From NCBI GenBank assembly GCA_025331435.1, contig JAIWNI010000021.1:62001-126000 (forward strand): a DNA stretch of 64,000 nucleotides, given 5' to 3'. The notes under the pieces are model-generated. The model did not search any database. It saw only the letters and a list, made by a program, of their open reading frames with translations, and had not been told where the DNA came from. Made by a program: the position numbers and the translations under genes. Positions 37,356-50,915 of the stretch are shown here, one piece after another (the first letter of the stretch is position 1; each line of letters starts with the position of its first letter). The DNA is from Choanephora cucurbitarum. Lineage: Eukaryota; Mucoromycota; Mucoromycetes; Mucorales; Choanephoraceae.

Positions 37356-40240
37356 TTTCGCGTAGACTTATAAGCTAGTTCTCTCGATTTGACAAAAAGA
37401 AAAAAAAGCAAAAGAGGTAGAAAATGCGTATGTGAACTTCACAGACAATGATCTCCTTTTTGAAGACGATTGGTTTCTTCCTTTGAAGGTCCGCAAAATG
37501 AGACACTAAATAGGTATGATAAGTAGCATCTAATTTAAATATTTAGACATTAGGGCACACATATAAAAAATATGATGACCCGTCCTCTCCACCCTTTCTT
37601 TCACTCGATGACCTTGTTTCCAGATCGAGATTATGTATTTTGATAGATTTGTTTCTTTTCATTGCTTTTTGCTGACCCTTAAATGAAAAAAAGATAAAGC
37701 CAATTATATTTCTTGTATGTGTAATTATATTTCTCACTATATCTTAGTGGTAATCTACTTTGACACTAGAACAGGATGTCTTTTTCTCTAAGGATGAAAT
37801 AAGATTAGGCCAATAGTCTATGAGATGAGCTTAAGTGTTTTTTTTTTTCTTTTTTAAAATTTGACATCAACTGAGTATAATTTCCTGCTGCAATAAGAAT
37901 CAATGTGACCCGTTTGGCCATCAAACAGGTAACTTTATATCCTTCGATAACTAGAGTTAAAGAAAGTTATTGTTATGTAATGCGTCTATGAGAGGGATGA
38001 GGTTAATTTGGTGTGTGAATGCAGTGATTCAGCCGAACAATGATATGCTAGATTGCATACATAGGGAGTCGCGGTAACTTTTAAAGGGAAACATATCTCC
38101 AATAGACTGACTATACTTTACAAAAAAGAAAGGATACGACTAAATATACCACTCCTCATTTTCCTTTGTTCCAAAGGAAAGCGTTCAGACAGAATATTAA
38201 ACAAAGTAGCATTACAAAAGGACTCATAATGATACATGTCGCCTCAGTCGAGAGCCTATCTGAGATTGGATTGGCTTTCCAACAAAGGAAAGAAAGTCTA
38301 ACTATATGAAAGTGATGGTATTGAGTCAATTTGTACTCGTTGAAGGCATACAAAGACTTTTAATTGAGAGGTGCTCTGAATATTGTTCACAATGTAAGTT
38401 AGGCTTGACAAGATTCCTTCGTATTTAGAGGATGTAGAAGGACAACTATTCAGAAAGAAAGAACAATAAAGGCAAAGAAATGTAAAGGGTGATTGTTTTA
38501 AAGCTTAAATAAATCATCCAGTACTACTATTTTTATAGTGTGGATTACTTAATTTACAAACTTGAGGGGTCGATTTTTCCTACTGGGAGTTTCAACTTTA
38601 TTCAATAGAAGCTCACGTAGATTTCTTTAAGACATGCAGAAGAAGAATGTTCTGCATGCCTCTGCATGATTTTTCCTGGTTGGCTATACCCACCTCACAA
38701 GAATTTTCGTTTTGGGAGTTTACACCTCACTTTTTAGTTTTGTCCATTCATTTATCTCCATTTATGAATTTCAGCACATCCTATATTTTTCCCCTCACTT
38801 TTTCTACACTTCACTTTCTTGTGTTCAGAACCAACTTACTTTTACCAATTGCACTTCGACTGATTTACTTTCAACAAGGAGCATTGTTGTTGGAACAAAA
38901 TATGAAATAAACATGTGATTGAGTATAGCCGACTTTGAGCCTATTGTATTATTTGAGTTTGCAGTGAAGATCAAAAGAGATATATGAGACACTTGGAGAT
39001 GAAAAGTCCGTTATGTATTAATCAGACTATTAAAAAAAACACTATACTAGATTCAATAAGATTTATATGAAGTAATTCTTTATTTGTAGCTTAAACAGAA
39101 ATAAGGACTCTATTAGCAACGGATGGCAAGATTCTCATAAAGAAGACGACGTAAGCCTAATCTATAATTTGATTCCTAAAGCCTAAAATGAACTATAATG
39201 AGGACTGAAAGGCACCTGTCCTGTCTTGATTTCTTGGTTATTCATACAATGAGCGCTTTAGTCATTATCAGATTATTTGTACGAAATACGATTATATTAC
39301 AGAGTACATCTAATGATAAATGCATGAAGTTATGCAATATGTAACTCAAGTTAACTATAGAAAAAAAGAAAGAAAGAGCAAGCTATCTTTCTCAACTAGT
39401 AAATATGTCAATTTTTTTGATCAGAAGAAGAAAATAATTCTTTTTCTAAGAGAACAAAAGGCGTCTTAAATTAGTACCTTGCCATTCTGCACAAAAATGT
39501 AAAAAATCAAAGATGATGCACAACAATTGTATTAGGGCATCTAATGTAAAACGAATCATACTTTGGATTAGGCTTATATGCGTTCTGTTTGAAACAAAAG
39601 AGGCGAATTATCATTACAGAATAATCAATGTAATTGGCTTTGGTTATTTTTTCTTTTTCTTTTCTCCCGGGAAAATAGCAAAGAAAAAGTGTTGCCCATA
39701 GGTATGATGGACTCTGTGTGAAAGCGATTCCTAGACTCTCTTCCCTAACAATCTTAATGGTTGTATATGCAAAATGATACTCAAGCGAAGGTTGAAAATG
39801 TGTTTGATGCTCTCAGAGCCACGCTTTATGTTCATGTAAATACAAGCTTAATTTACTTGTAGAATAAGTTGTCAACAAACAAAAGGAACTGTCTATAAGT
39901 CAAAATGAGAGTGCTTGATCACATTTCCTTCTTATATGAGATTTTTTTTTTGGTTTGCCTGAGATGACAAAGGAAATTTCAGCCTTGACTACAATTCTAA
40001 AAAAAAAAAGCTAGTTTAGCCCAATATTTCTCATTTGGATACAAGTCAACATCTATTATGCTAGTGTTTTAGACTATACAGCCTCGATGAGAACTAAACT
40101 CTTGCTTGAGATGCCTCCTTTGGCCTAGTAGCTCTTGATCATATGAAAAGTGACGCTTAGAGAATATTGCTCAATTTGATTTTCGAATCAGATAATAAAT
40201 CAGACCTTATAGCCCAATTTGATTGCGTTTATTTATACAA
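37356..40240. other. Gene-free intergenic region
   Basis: AT-rich, with scattered homopolymer runs and short ORFs (for example 38,647-38,910, hydrophobic and Phe/Leu-rich) that show no domain features. The left edge is the RasGEF promoter. Confidence 0.5.
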
Positions 40241-43200
40241 TTATAAGCTGATAGATTCCTTGAAAGTCATATATTCAGAAGGTATACTGTCTTCGGTATA
40301 ATGAGTGATAACATTGCCACTATCAGCAAGTACTGGCCATCCTGCTATATAAAGTTCAGCTTCAGTATCTTCCCAAGTATAAGCAAGTATTTTGACTTGG
40401 TTATTTTTGGCATGGATAAGTTCATCAGGCAGATAGAAGTCATGTTGAGGACCATCACCATTGCCATAGTATCTTGCAATCAGCATGTCATTCAAAAAGA
40501 CCATGGCTGTCCAACTGCCATCCATGTGAAGTCGAAGTGGAATGTTATACAAGGATGAGGACTTGTGGATGTTATCGAAACGGAAACGGAACCACTGCAC
40601 ACCCTGTGTTACTTTAAGTGGAATTCTGCATCTCTCTTTGACTAATTGGACATCTTTGAAGGATTCCCAATCAGAGGAGACGATTTCGTCAGGAAAACCA
40701 GTTGAGTTGTAAGGATTGCTCAACTTTCGTACATCAACACCAGTAATCTCCCATTCAGGAGTCTCAGAGAGGCCATTGAGTTTGGCGCTTATAATGCCAC
40801 GAGGATTACGAACATCATTCATGATAAAAGCCTGACGGTTGAGACCAAAGCTCTCAACGAGAACAATCAACTCATTTTCAAGGTTTGCTGAGCGAGACAA
40901 ATAGGGCCCGAGCTCATAAGTTTTAGAACCTATGAAATAGGGGTCAGGTCCGATTTTGGCGCCAGGCATAAACAGTTGACGAGAGTAAGTAGTATGTCCA
41001 CCAATGATATGACCGTTCAAAATGACAGTTGCACGGTTACGCACGTTTAAGGAAAGAGAAGCTTTAGGATGCTCTGAATCGGGTGTCTTGAATCGAGTAC
41101 GATACAAAGCATGACCGCTAGTATAATGGTAGTCGATGGTATTATAAACAGCCTTTCCATTTTGTCCCAAGTGCTTGACATTTTCCCAAAGCAATTCATT
41201 AAATCGAACTGCACGCTTTTCCCAATGAGTATAATCGATCTTCACGTGAACAGGCTCATTCTTATGTGATTTGTATTCGAATGTGTGAACAATAGGAATG
41301 TCATAAACGTTGCTCTTAGTGAATCCAGAGAGTTGATCGAAAGAAACCAAGTGTAGTTCTTTTTCAGTGCGTCGATGATTGATTTCAAGTTGACGAGTCT
41401 TTTTGTCAAAGTAAAAATTGTCGGCGCCCCAAGCAACAAAAGAAGGAGAACGCTTCACACCTTGGTTCCAGTAAGGTTCTTCAAAATGAGCAAAAGCAGT
41501 GCTTGCGTCTTGTCGTGACAATCCAATGATGTAAAGACTTCCTTCTGTTGTCTCCAATTTGGACCATCCATGATCGGCCTCAAATGAAAGTATGACGCTA
41601 GGGCCATCACTGCGCAAGGCATTGTCTTGCATGTTTCCTGACAGCTGCATTTCTTTGTTCGCAAAAGCCATAGAGCCAACTATATTGGGTTCGACTATCC
41701 AGACTTCGTCTTTACCGTTTGGACTTACCAAGCGATTCAAGATAGGAATAGCTGAGAAGATCAAATGAACACCATTGGCTGCAGTGTAGTTACCAATAGC
41801 AATGAACGAAGTCTTGTAAGGTATGAAGCAGCTCATGGTCAAGGATCCTTCTTTTTCTTCTACTGTGATATCAAATGTCTCGCGCTTCTTACGATCAAAA
41901 TTCCTCAAGAAGGTAAATGTGACATTCTGATCACCACCAACAGCTTCACGCTGGAGGTTTAAGACATGTGAAATAGAAGGTTTGACATTAGGTCGTGCAA
42001 CACGCTCAGTCATCGTGAAATAAGGATCGAATGAGCGGGTCAATAACATAGTCTTTCTGACATTTCGGCCTCTAGAGGAAAGCATACCAAACTCACGTAT
42101 GCATCCAGAATAGTCGTAAGAAGTATAGACATCACTATCAAAAAGGAAGGAGGATTATGAATTGCTGGAAGGAGAATATAATGATTGCCTAACTTACGGA
42201 TCGCCGATCGTTCCCCAGTTAGTGCCACCGTAGATTATATAGGTGCTTGCCATTGTAACGCCTTGTGCCAAAGACGACTCCAATATGATTTTTGTGTATT
42301 CATCGCCATAGAAATCAAAGATCTGATCATAGGTATGTTGCAATTGATAATGATTGAACCAACCACCTTGCAGTTCAGGAATGAACATAGGAGAATCTTT
42401 AGCACCACCACCAAAGCCTCTTACTGTCTTTTCCAGATTGTCCATCGAATTTTCTACATTCTTAGGGTTCCATTCTTCCCATGATCCTACTGATACTCCA
42501 CTGTCAACCAACCATGATTTGGGAGAGCTGGAAGGTGCAAAGACTTTAAAGAAAAAACAATAAGAGGAAAGAAAAATATACTAAAATCAGAAAAAAAGGA
42601 ATACTTACTGACATATTTGTCAAAACCATAAAGATCAATGCCGAATTTCTTTTTGGACCAAAACTTCTTTTTTTCATCAGGACGAGGAACCCAGCCGCCT
42701 TCTTCAAATCCATCGTTTGTAAACAAAGGAACAGTAATACCCGAATCTCTTGTTGCCTTGGCCAATACTCTCATCTGATCGTGCAAACCAATAGGTAGGA
42801 TGGTGGCCATTGTTTCGAAAAGCTCATTGTCGATCTGAACACCAATCACACATCCTCTTTTACCTGGATTGTTCTCAGTGATTTGATGTCTAGCAATGAT
42901 AGGCATGATCTGATTGATCCATTGAATTTCATAATTGGCGAATTTAGGATCAAAAATACGCCAGAGCATCATGAAATTATGACGTATATTTAGCTCTCTT
43001 TTAGCAATAAGCCAACTAGGATATCCACCTGCTTGTGTTTCGGCACAAATGTAAGGCCCAGGAGCAGCAAGAACAAATAGCTCGAGCTCCTCACATAATT
43101 CGAGTAAAAACTCGACATCTCGGTTGCCTTCAAAGTTGTATACACCTTCATCAGGAGAATGATAGCCCCAGTGAAAATAGATACGAATCGTGTTGAAGCC

Positions 43201-43479
43201 CATATTTTTGTATTGTTTTAAAATTGTTTGCCAGCGGTCTCTGTCAGGTACTCTCCAATAATGAAATTCACCCGAGTGTATCTGTGTAGGTTCGCCATGA
43301 ATTGTTAACGCGTATTTGTCCCAGTCAAGGATTTCGTGGTATTTAGCACGGTCATAGGCAACTGAGGCAGTCGTTATGTCCAGATCACCATATGTTCTGT
43401 GGTGCGTATAATACACAAACCCTCCCAAAAGGACAGGTATTATTGCAAATAGAGAGAAAAGCTGAGCCATATTTGACAT
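40241..43479 (-). CDS. Membrane-anchored beta-galactosidase (GH35)
   Basis: Three exons (43479-42609, 42543-42198, 42134-40241) give 1,036 residues, the size of large fungal GH35 enzymes, which release terminal beta-galactose from polysaccharides or oligosaccharides. A hydrophobic segment (about residues 5-24) with no clear cleavage site suggests a signal anchor or signal peptide. The catalytic barrel (about 45-400) contains IHSGEFHYWRVP, NTIRIYFHWGYHSP, APGPYICAETQAGGYPSWL, the acid/base Glu219 in GVQIDNELFE and the nucleophile Glu347 in FIPELQGGW. After GGTNWGTIGDPDVYTSYDYS come beta-sandwich domains, including two jelly-roll modules with WFRFRF and DGSWTAMVFLND segments. Both introns are short and keep phase. 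A 60-bp AT-rich upstream region contains TATATAAATT. No obvious partner gene lies beside it. Confidence 0.93.
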
Positions 43480-43819
43480 AAACCTTTCTCTTCCGTTATT
43501 GAAAGCAAGAATAAATAAAGATATATAAATTCCTCTTTTTTTATGCTTCCAACTTTCCCACTACTTAAAGCTGAGTTTACTTTTTTTGGACAACAAACTA
43601 TTATGCTTTTCCCAACTCCCAACAGTTTCTTGGAGAGCGGAGTCTGAACCGGCTTCACCGCTTAATATATAACCAAACAAGATAACTTACGCTCAAGTGG
43701 TCACCTCCAGACACAAGGTGTCACTTATGCATCACGATGTTCGTGTCTATCACCGAAATATAGTCTTGGATCTACAGATCTTCCCAAAAGCCTAACGCTT
43801 TCTTGCTTGACATCTCTCG

Positions 43820-46060
43820 CATCGGCAAACAGTACAGTGGTATACAGTATATTCAGGAACTCGGCAAGCAGCACCCAGGAACTTATGATTATTCGGTCAT
43901 CAGTGGCAAGCAACTTTGCTATCCGGAAGCCTATATCAACAAGTAAAATGATGAGAATGATCTCGCAACAAATGGGGTCATCTTTGGTAAAAAGCAAGAC
44001 TAAAATACATCCTTGCAGAACAACTGATGTCGAGGCGACCACCGTTTGGACATGTAGTAGGCGTCAGAATCCTTACCGAGCCAGTTAATGGCATCTTCCT
44101 TGGCATAGGATATGTCGTACTAGCCATTGTCAATCAGGAATAGCAGTCACTCACCACAATGAGGGAGGACTAGTTAAACAAGTATCAACCACTGGATCAC
44201 AATATCTCTTGATGCGAATATCGGAACGATATCTTCCATACTACTTGAAATAATATGCCAACCTGGTGCCGTTACTGTCATCAAACGGACCATACAAAAT
44301 TTGAGTGCGAAAAGTTAAAGGCCAGGATTATCTGCTACTCCTGTAATCAATCAAGACATTGTTCCTTTGAATATTCTCGAAAGAACGCATCTAACCAAGA
44401 CAAGAAATGTAAGATGCTAAAGCGATCCTCTACAGCATCTACTCCCTCGAAATTTAGACATGCAGAGGCCTTTTCATCTTCACAACACTTACCATGGTAG
44501 ATGACTTCATGGGCGAAGATGACGAAAGTGATAGAAACTTTGATCCTATGAGTGAATTTGAAGACAACAGCCAATTGTCCCGTTCTGGGATCAATTCAAA
44601 TGAAGTAAACACAGCCTCTCAGCAAGAAAAGACTTACTGCTATTGGAGGCACACACAGACATCGAGCAGGTGTTAGCTTCCGCTTTGGAATCCAAAAAGA
44701 CATACACCAAGCAGATCCAGCAGCTCAAATTCCATTCAGCAGGCGTGGAATTGACAGCTACCGAAAATGAAACCTTAAATCAATTCGCAAAAGAATTGGA
44801 TCTGGTAGAGAAGAGTTTAGAGACTATTACTAATCAGGGACACAGTAGCGCCTACTCTCAATAGGTTTTCTCTATTACACTATGAAAGAAATTATGCTAC
44901 AGTATGCCTCAATAAATGTAAATAGCTTAGAGAAAACCTATTCCGCTCCTTCACAAAAAGAATATATCCGCTATCTTCGACTTCAATAATATGACATTAT
45001 ATGCTTCCAAGAAACTCAAGCCAGACACCCTGAACAAGATGACCATCTCAATATGCTCCTCCAATGCAACAAATCATTCTGGATTTCCAAAGTGGGCGTT
45101 GTGTCCTTTTCAAAAGACCTGCAACTCTCGTTGATTGACACATCCCCCTTCTTTGACTCCAAACGAATACAACTCATCCGAGCTGAACACACCCAGCAAT
45201 AGCATACACCTTTTTATATTCTCAACCTGTACGTTCCTGCAGGAATTAGTATGGAGTGATGTGTTTTCTTTAGACATCTTCATAATCTACTAGATAATAT
45301 GCGAAACATTATTGATTTGGATCATCTTATTGTCTCTGGAGACTTCAACTACTCACATTTACGACAAAGCAATTTGGCTACTTCCACATCCCAGCGATGG
45401 AGGGGTATGCTAAATCAACCATTTTACAACGCTATGACTTCCGGGGAGTTACACGATTTTCCCACTTTCCAACGTAAGAGAGGAATCGACTATTTCATTC
45501 CAACCATCGGTTACATTTACCTAGGCCACGATACAAAACACAGGTCATGCGACACTAATATTTCACTGCTGTGAAGAAGGGGTTTTGAAATCCCATACCT
45601 CAAATACAGTAGTCGCTCGATTTAAGAGTGTTTGATTAAAGAGTATGCTCAATATAAGAGTGCAATCCTTCAACTTGAAAATCGCTTCAAGCGGTAAAAT
45701 ACCATTTGATTTAGGAATATGCTCAATATAAGAGTGTATTTCTCAAGATTATGCACACCCTTAAATAAAGCGACTATTGTATATCACTCATTTCACATAT
45801 CAGATGGCCATCCATTGGTGGTCAATGCAACTATCAATGGTAGGACATCGTCGTAATAATTATGTAAATAGCAATGAGTACTTCCTTATCAACAAAACGG
45901 GTTCTTCCTCCTATACATTTATTTTGATCTCTATAAGTAAAAGCGGTTCTAAGCTATATCTGAACAAACCTACTGACAAGGCCCTCTACAATGCAAGATG
46001 CCCAAGGGCTGTGAGGCACAGTGTTTCGTGCCTCATCCTTAGTATAATAACATAAGCTCA
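43820..46060 (+). mobile_element. Fossil LINE retrotransposon (ORF1 zinc knuckle and ORF2 endonuclease remnants)
   Basis: Plus-strand pieces in several frames together read like a non-LTR retrotransposon. An ORF1 remnant has an RILTEPVNGIFLGIGYVVL segment (about 44,060) and CCHC zinc knuckles (44,255-44,370; first knuckle C-x2-C-x4-H-x4-C in CRYCHQTDHTKFEC). An ORF2 remnant has endonuclease motifs: INVNSLEK and CFQETQ (about 44,910-45,010), VSGDFNYS (about 45,335), GIDYFI and, beyond the inserted MITE, ISDGHPLVVNATI (about 45,797), corresponding to the conserved S-D-H motif. Stops and frameshifts break every part, and no reverse transcriptase follows, so the copy is dead. Exact ends were not determined. 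Confidence 0.78.
45607..45779. mobile_element. 173-bp MITE with TA target duplication
   Basis: The left end CAGTAGTCGCTCGATTTAAG and the right end, read inward as CAATAGTCGCTTTATTTAAG, form imperfect terminal inverted repeats. TA dinucleotides flank both ends (45605-45606 and 45780-45781). An internal TATGCTCAATATAAGAGTG motif occurs twice. TA duplication and CA(G/A)T ends fit the Tc1-mariner/pogo superfamily. No coding capacity. Confidence 0.88.
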
Positions 46061-49000
46061 TTGTTTTATTTTCTTTACCTTTTATTTTGTATATCTATTG
46101 TTATATGAATAAAGATTTACAGCCCATTTAAGTTCTCTTTTCGACCCCGCATCAAAAGAGTTGGTAAGTATTCAGTTTTAAAGTTAAAATAAAAGATTAC
46201 CTTTTCGAGACAGCAATATGAAAAACGCATATTGTCTGATGTTTATGTATTGTTTTCCATATTCCCTACTTCTATCCACTTCTATTCTTTATGGACAAAT
46301 AAAACGCTCAAGGAAAGAGGATTGCTGAATTTGATTTAGCTTTTCAACTTGAGGTCATGATTTAAGCTTCTTTTTTGTGGCTCCGCCGATATTGAGTTAG
46401 TTGTGTGTCACTTTGTTTGTAGAGGAGATGATATGAATGTCAATTGCGGCATAAACGATGAAGCAAAGGAGAGGAAGCCTTTTTAATGACCTTCTTCTGC
46501 TTTACTCTATGAAGGCTCATGCTGTTAAAGCGATTGTAGTCCTATCATGTGATTCATGCTTCCGTCACCACTAGGACTGTTTTTTTTATAAACAGTTTAA
46601 TTTTTGAAGATCAAGGGTGTTTTCTTTTTTTTTCTTTTTCTTTCACTCAAGGGCAAGGTGATTCTTGCTATCGTACATTCTAGGATAGTCCCTTTATTGT
46701 GGCGTTGACGACGGAGGTAGCGAACATAAAGTGGATGTAGAAAGGTGTTGCGTAGATGCTTTATAGCAAATGCGTTGGAGGCATGTGAGTGATGGGTGCT
46801 TACTGATCTCATGTGTTTCCGCTCTTCTCTTTCTTTTGCTTTTTAGTCCTTTCAGTAGGAGCAGTAGAGAAAGGTTGAGCTCTTTCACCTAGTTTGTGGC
46901 AGTATCCTTTTCTTCTCAACAGTACGAGAGAAGAGGGATGAGCTGGAGCTAGACTGGCTACACTTGCCGCACAGCAGACCCAATATATTACAGAGGCACG
47001 AGGCAGGTTCTGGCTTGGGAGACAAAGTGAAGCAATTCGCGAGAGTAGAAGTAGCATCGTGTGGGGCTGGGAGATGCACCTCCATATCTCCTCATATTGT
47101 ATGTGAAAATTCTCTATCCTGTTATAAGCCGACTTTAACCCCGGCGGGTGACTCAGTCTAGGCTTGGTATGGTCTTCCCTTGGTTCTTTTCTTTCTAGAA
47201 CTGGATCAAGTGGTATCTCACACCGTAAGTTAGAGAAGAGGGTAGATAGAAGTCAACCTCCACGTTTGGTTACCCTTGGAAACAGTCGATTCTTGATTAG
47301 AGGAAACTGGCTAATAGACTTCTCATTCTTTCAAATATAATAATAAACTATTGATTAATGTCAAAACCTAAAGTATTATTAATGTATAAAGCTGATTTTA
47401 TGTGTATTTTTTTTTTTTTTGGCTTTGAGTGTATATTAAAATGGCAGAACAAGTCTCAAGAACAGAGGCACCCTTAAACTAAACGATTACAGGCAAATTT
47501 TCTGTCGATAAAGCTTCTGGAATGTCCTATTAATTTGAATTCGATATACAACTTTTTCTTACATCATCAATTATTTAGCTGAATTATCTACAATGATTTT
47601 TGTTATGTTTAAGACTAAGGAAAACTTAACTTTAAAGAAACGATTACACCGATACATCTAAAAGACCAACGAAATTAACAAACCACATTTTTAATGCTGA
47701 AAAACTTACGTCGTTTATCACGCTTTGTATACAGTCAACACATCGCTTCTTGTACATAAGAATACTGTTTTGTAATTGAAATTAATGTTGGAACGATTGA
47801 TGGTTCTTGTGAAAGCAAGGGGACTATATTAAAGGAGCAAAGATATCATCCTAGAAATGGCAATAGCCAAAGCGGGCAGTTTATTACGGCCACTTATGCC
47901 ACAATTGTTCTTGGTGAACGGGCATTCAAGGTTCGAGCAGTGGAACGCGTCTTTCATGTCTCTGCACGTTGTTTTGCCTCTTGCTTGTATGAGCTGCTTT
48001 GGATGGTGAAGTTTGTGGAAGCAATAAGCACAGGCTTGCGATGTGTTGCTTTCATTGACAATGCTGAACTGTTATGGTTGTCCTGTTCTCATATTCCACC
48101 ATAGCGCAAGTGTTGTTTAATTCTGGAGTCAACACTCATACCTCTACTACCAGTCATCATAATCAACTGCTTCTGGGGTGGCCAAGTTTCAAGTGAAACA
48201 GGTACTGATTCTGACATTTTCACAATACCGTTTCCGTGCCAGAGAAATTGAAATCTCGAGAGATTTATTAAGGATTTGGATTGACTTTCGCATCTTCAGG
48301 CTTGAAGGTAGCAATCCACTTGTTGATATCAGGCCTTTGGATATAGCTCAGAGTTCTTTTAACCTTTTGCTTTTTCTTGTCTTTTGTAAACATGTTGAAG
48401 GCTCTACGTCGGATGTACAGATTAAATCTTTGATTAGACAAATCATTCACTTCCTTTTGTAAGACAGTAATTCAGTCTTAAGGATCTTCCTGTCTTTTCC
48501 AGATTGTAACAGGATTTGCTGCTTTATTGATTCTGGAGGACTACTGGTGGAAGGCTGGTTTCTTAAAGATACTGCTGCCTCCTTGGGCTTGTTTGTCTTC
48601 ATACCTAACAACCTTACATGTTGTAAGCCGGGCAGAATAGCGATATTAAGTGCGAGTATCAACTTGTTTCTTTCATATACTGCTTAAATGCCTGCCGTAT
48701 CAGAAAAGAAACTGAAAGTAATTTGTAATAGTTCTTGTTCTTGTCTGGATAATGCTAGACCGTAATGGAAGAATCCTTTTGTCTGTGTATCTCCTCTTGA
48801 TAGAGCCAGCTTTTGCTGATTTGTTCAATGCGGAAAACAGCTATGATACTAAAAAAAGCTGAAGGGATTAGCCGTACCGAACACCTTGAAAGTATTCAAA
48901 AATAGTACAGCTTGTTCGAAAGCATTCATCAGTAGAAACTGGACAAGAACAATTCTGATGTGCCTTTGTACATCTTAAGTAAAATAGAATGTGCATTGAA

Positions 49001-49965
49001 GAGATCAGTAGCAAATATCAGTAATATTTGCTTCTCTTCCTCAAATACAGCGAAGTTCATTTTTCTTATGTTTGAGCCCCTATTTTTTTCGTAGAAATAA
49101 AACTTTGAAGTCTATGAATTCTTGTTCCTTAAGACTTTTGACTTTCATGCAAGAAATTGGTATGACTGTTGAAATTCGTTAGTCATTCAGATTTATTCAC
49201 GAAGTCGGAGCTATTATGAATCGAACAATTTTTGTGATTCTGTAAAAGAAAAGCTGGCTCTTTTTTTTTTTCTGGATAGACTTAGTAAGGATATGTTCAA
49301 TAGGATGTAAACAAGGATTGTTTTTTGGTGACAATGAATAACTGTTCTAGAGGTAGATGCAATGCATTTATACTATATAAGGAAATTATTTGATGTTAAA
49401 CCATTTGTTTTTTATGAAAATAAAGACATTTTTGTTACATCAAAAGAAAAAAGGAAAGGTACCTTTTCGATAGAACAAGGATCTATGTCACTTTGTGGTC
49501 AACTTTGTTATAAAATTTAGTAACAAATAACTCTATACAGATAAAATCAAAACTCTCTGTGTTTGTTCAATAAGTCTACTTTACAATTCAAACAATAGAC
49601 TTTTTTACAAACCTTAGGATTACAACTGTATCATCATTCGGAGAAACTCAGAAAGGCTCATTTTTCTTGACTTCAAAAAAACAATGTGTATACAGAAAAA
49701 AAGCAAATCAAGAAATTTGCATAAAGTTAGTGTGGTTAGTAATTAAGTTGTATGACCGTGCTCACATCATCGCCATAGAAGCACATAGACAAGTTCGATC
49801 AAAACGGAAATAATAAAGATAGCCCTTTGTCAATAAACAAAAACCACAGAATTAATACAAAGTCGAGACAACAAATTGAGCATTTGTTATTCTTTTTCTT
49901 CCTTTCTCTTTTTCTTTCTATTCTTCTTCCCTTCACTCATTCTGCTCCTTAATTCCTCGAAGAAA
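46061..49965. other. Gene-free region with decayed sequence
   Basis: No intact gene. ORFs at 46,600-47,160 on both strands are low-complexity and lack domains. The minus strand at 48,268-48,662 carries two open pieces in different frames with protein-like, Lys/Arg-rich composition that I cannot identify. The right end (from about 49,800) is the promoter region of the polyQ factor. Confidence 0.45.
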
Positions 49966-50149
49966 ATGTATGAACCCCATCAAGATACAGCTACTACGAA
50001 TGATAAGCACTCCTTTCCTGAACCTAATACATATGACTATGCCTCACAACTTATGTTTGACGCAAATGCCTTTGCCACATTGACACATTCTCCTATGGAC
50101 ATCAATACAGCCTACTTGGACTTCTTTCAACAACAGAGACAAAGACATC

Positions 50150-50216
<67 letters not shown>

Positions 50217-50915
50217 ACAACAACAGCAGCAACAACCATCACAGTCACAATCGCGACCACCACCTCATTCATCACCACATCAACAACAACAAGAATCATT
50301 TGAAATGCTACGTTATCAAACAGCCATGCAACAATCACACGACTATGCTTCTTCTTGTTCATCCAACACAACACCACCTGCAACTTACCCTTCATTACAA
50401 GTAAGTTAAGATACGATAAGACGTAGGACCTATAGGACTTACATAAAATGTAGACATCAAGTTATCCATTAAGCACCTATCCCATGATGACTTTTCATCA
50501 TCCTCATTCAGACAACATGATGGATCCATCTACCAATATTAACTATACTATTCCATACGATCACCATACTGCCGCTGCGGCCGTAGCAGCTGCAGCTTAT
50601 ATGAATAGCTCTATGCCAACCCTCTCTACTTCCACCTCTTCCACATCATCTTTATCCTCTATGACCGACCGAGGACAATCCAGCCAAGTCTATGTCAGAA
50701 AAGCGTGTGTTTCCTGCAAACAATCGCATGTTGCATGCGATGTACAGAGGCCGTGTGCACGATGCGTCCGTTTAAATAAAGCAGATACATGTGTGGATGC
50801 AGAGCGAAAGAAGCGAGGAAGACCATGTGGCTCTAGCAAGAAGAAGAAAGAATCAATTCAGATGGCTGCTGCTGCCGCCGCTGCTGCCGCTGCTGCCTAT
50901 AAACAATTTTTATAA
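49966..50915 (+). CDS. Zn2Cys6 transcription factor with polyQ and polyA tracts
   Basis: Two exons (49966-50400, 50454-50915) give 298 residues. The N-terminal half is Gln/His/Ser/Pro-rich with an uninterrupted run of 29 glutamines (encoded by CAA and CAG, 50149-50235) and a second short Gln run. Ala tracts lie near residue 185 and at the C-terminus (twelve Ala in a row). The DNA-binding motif is C-x2-C-x6-C-x5-C-x2-C-x8-C at about residues 230-258 (KACVSCKQSHVACD ... PCARCVRL), close to the C-terminus, followed by a basic KKRGRPCGSSKKKK patch like an AT-hook. The frame starts upstream at 49876, but that would add a Phe/Leu-rich leader; the ATG at 49966, preceded by AGAAA, fits better. Target genes unknown. 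The repeat tracts are likely to vary in length. Confidence 0.82.

Noticed and set aside
47100..47180. Possible tRNA-like sequence around CCCCGGCGGG
   Set aside because: No acceptor stem, anticodon arm or B box could be aligned.
49876..49965. Upstream in-frame ATG of the polyQ factor as start
   Set aside because: It would add a Phe/Leu/Ser-rich leader unlike the rest of a nuclear protein; the stretch looks like a CT-rich promoter or leader.
50044..50395. Minus-strand polyLeu and polyVal ORFs
   Set aside because: These are translations of the CAA/CAG repeat on the opposite strand.
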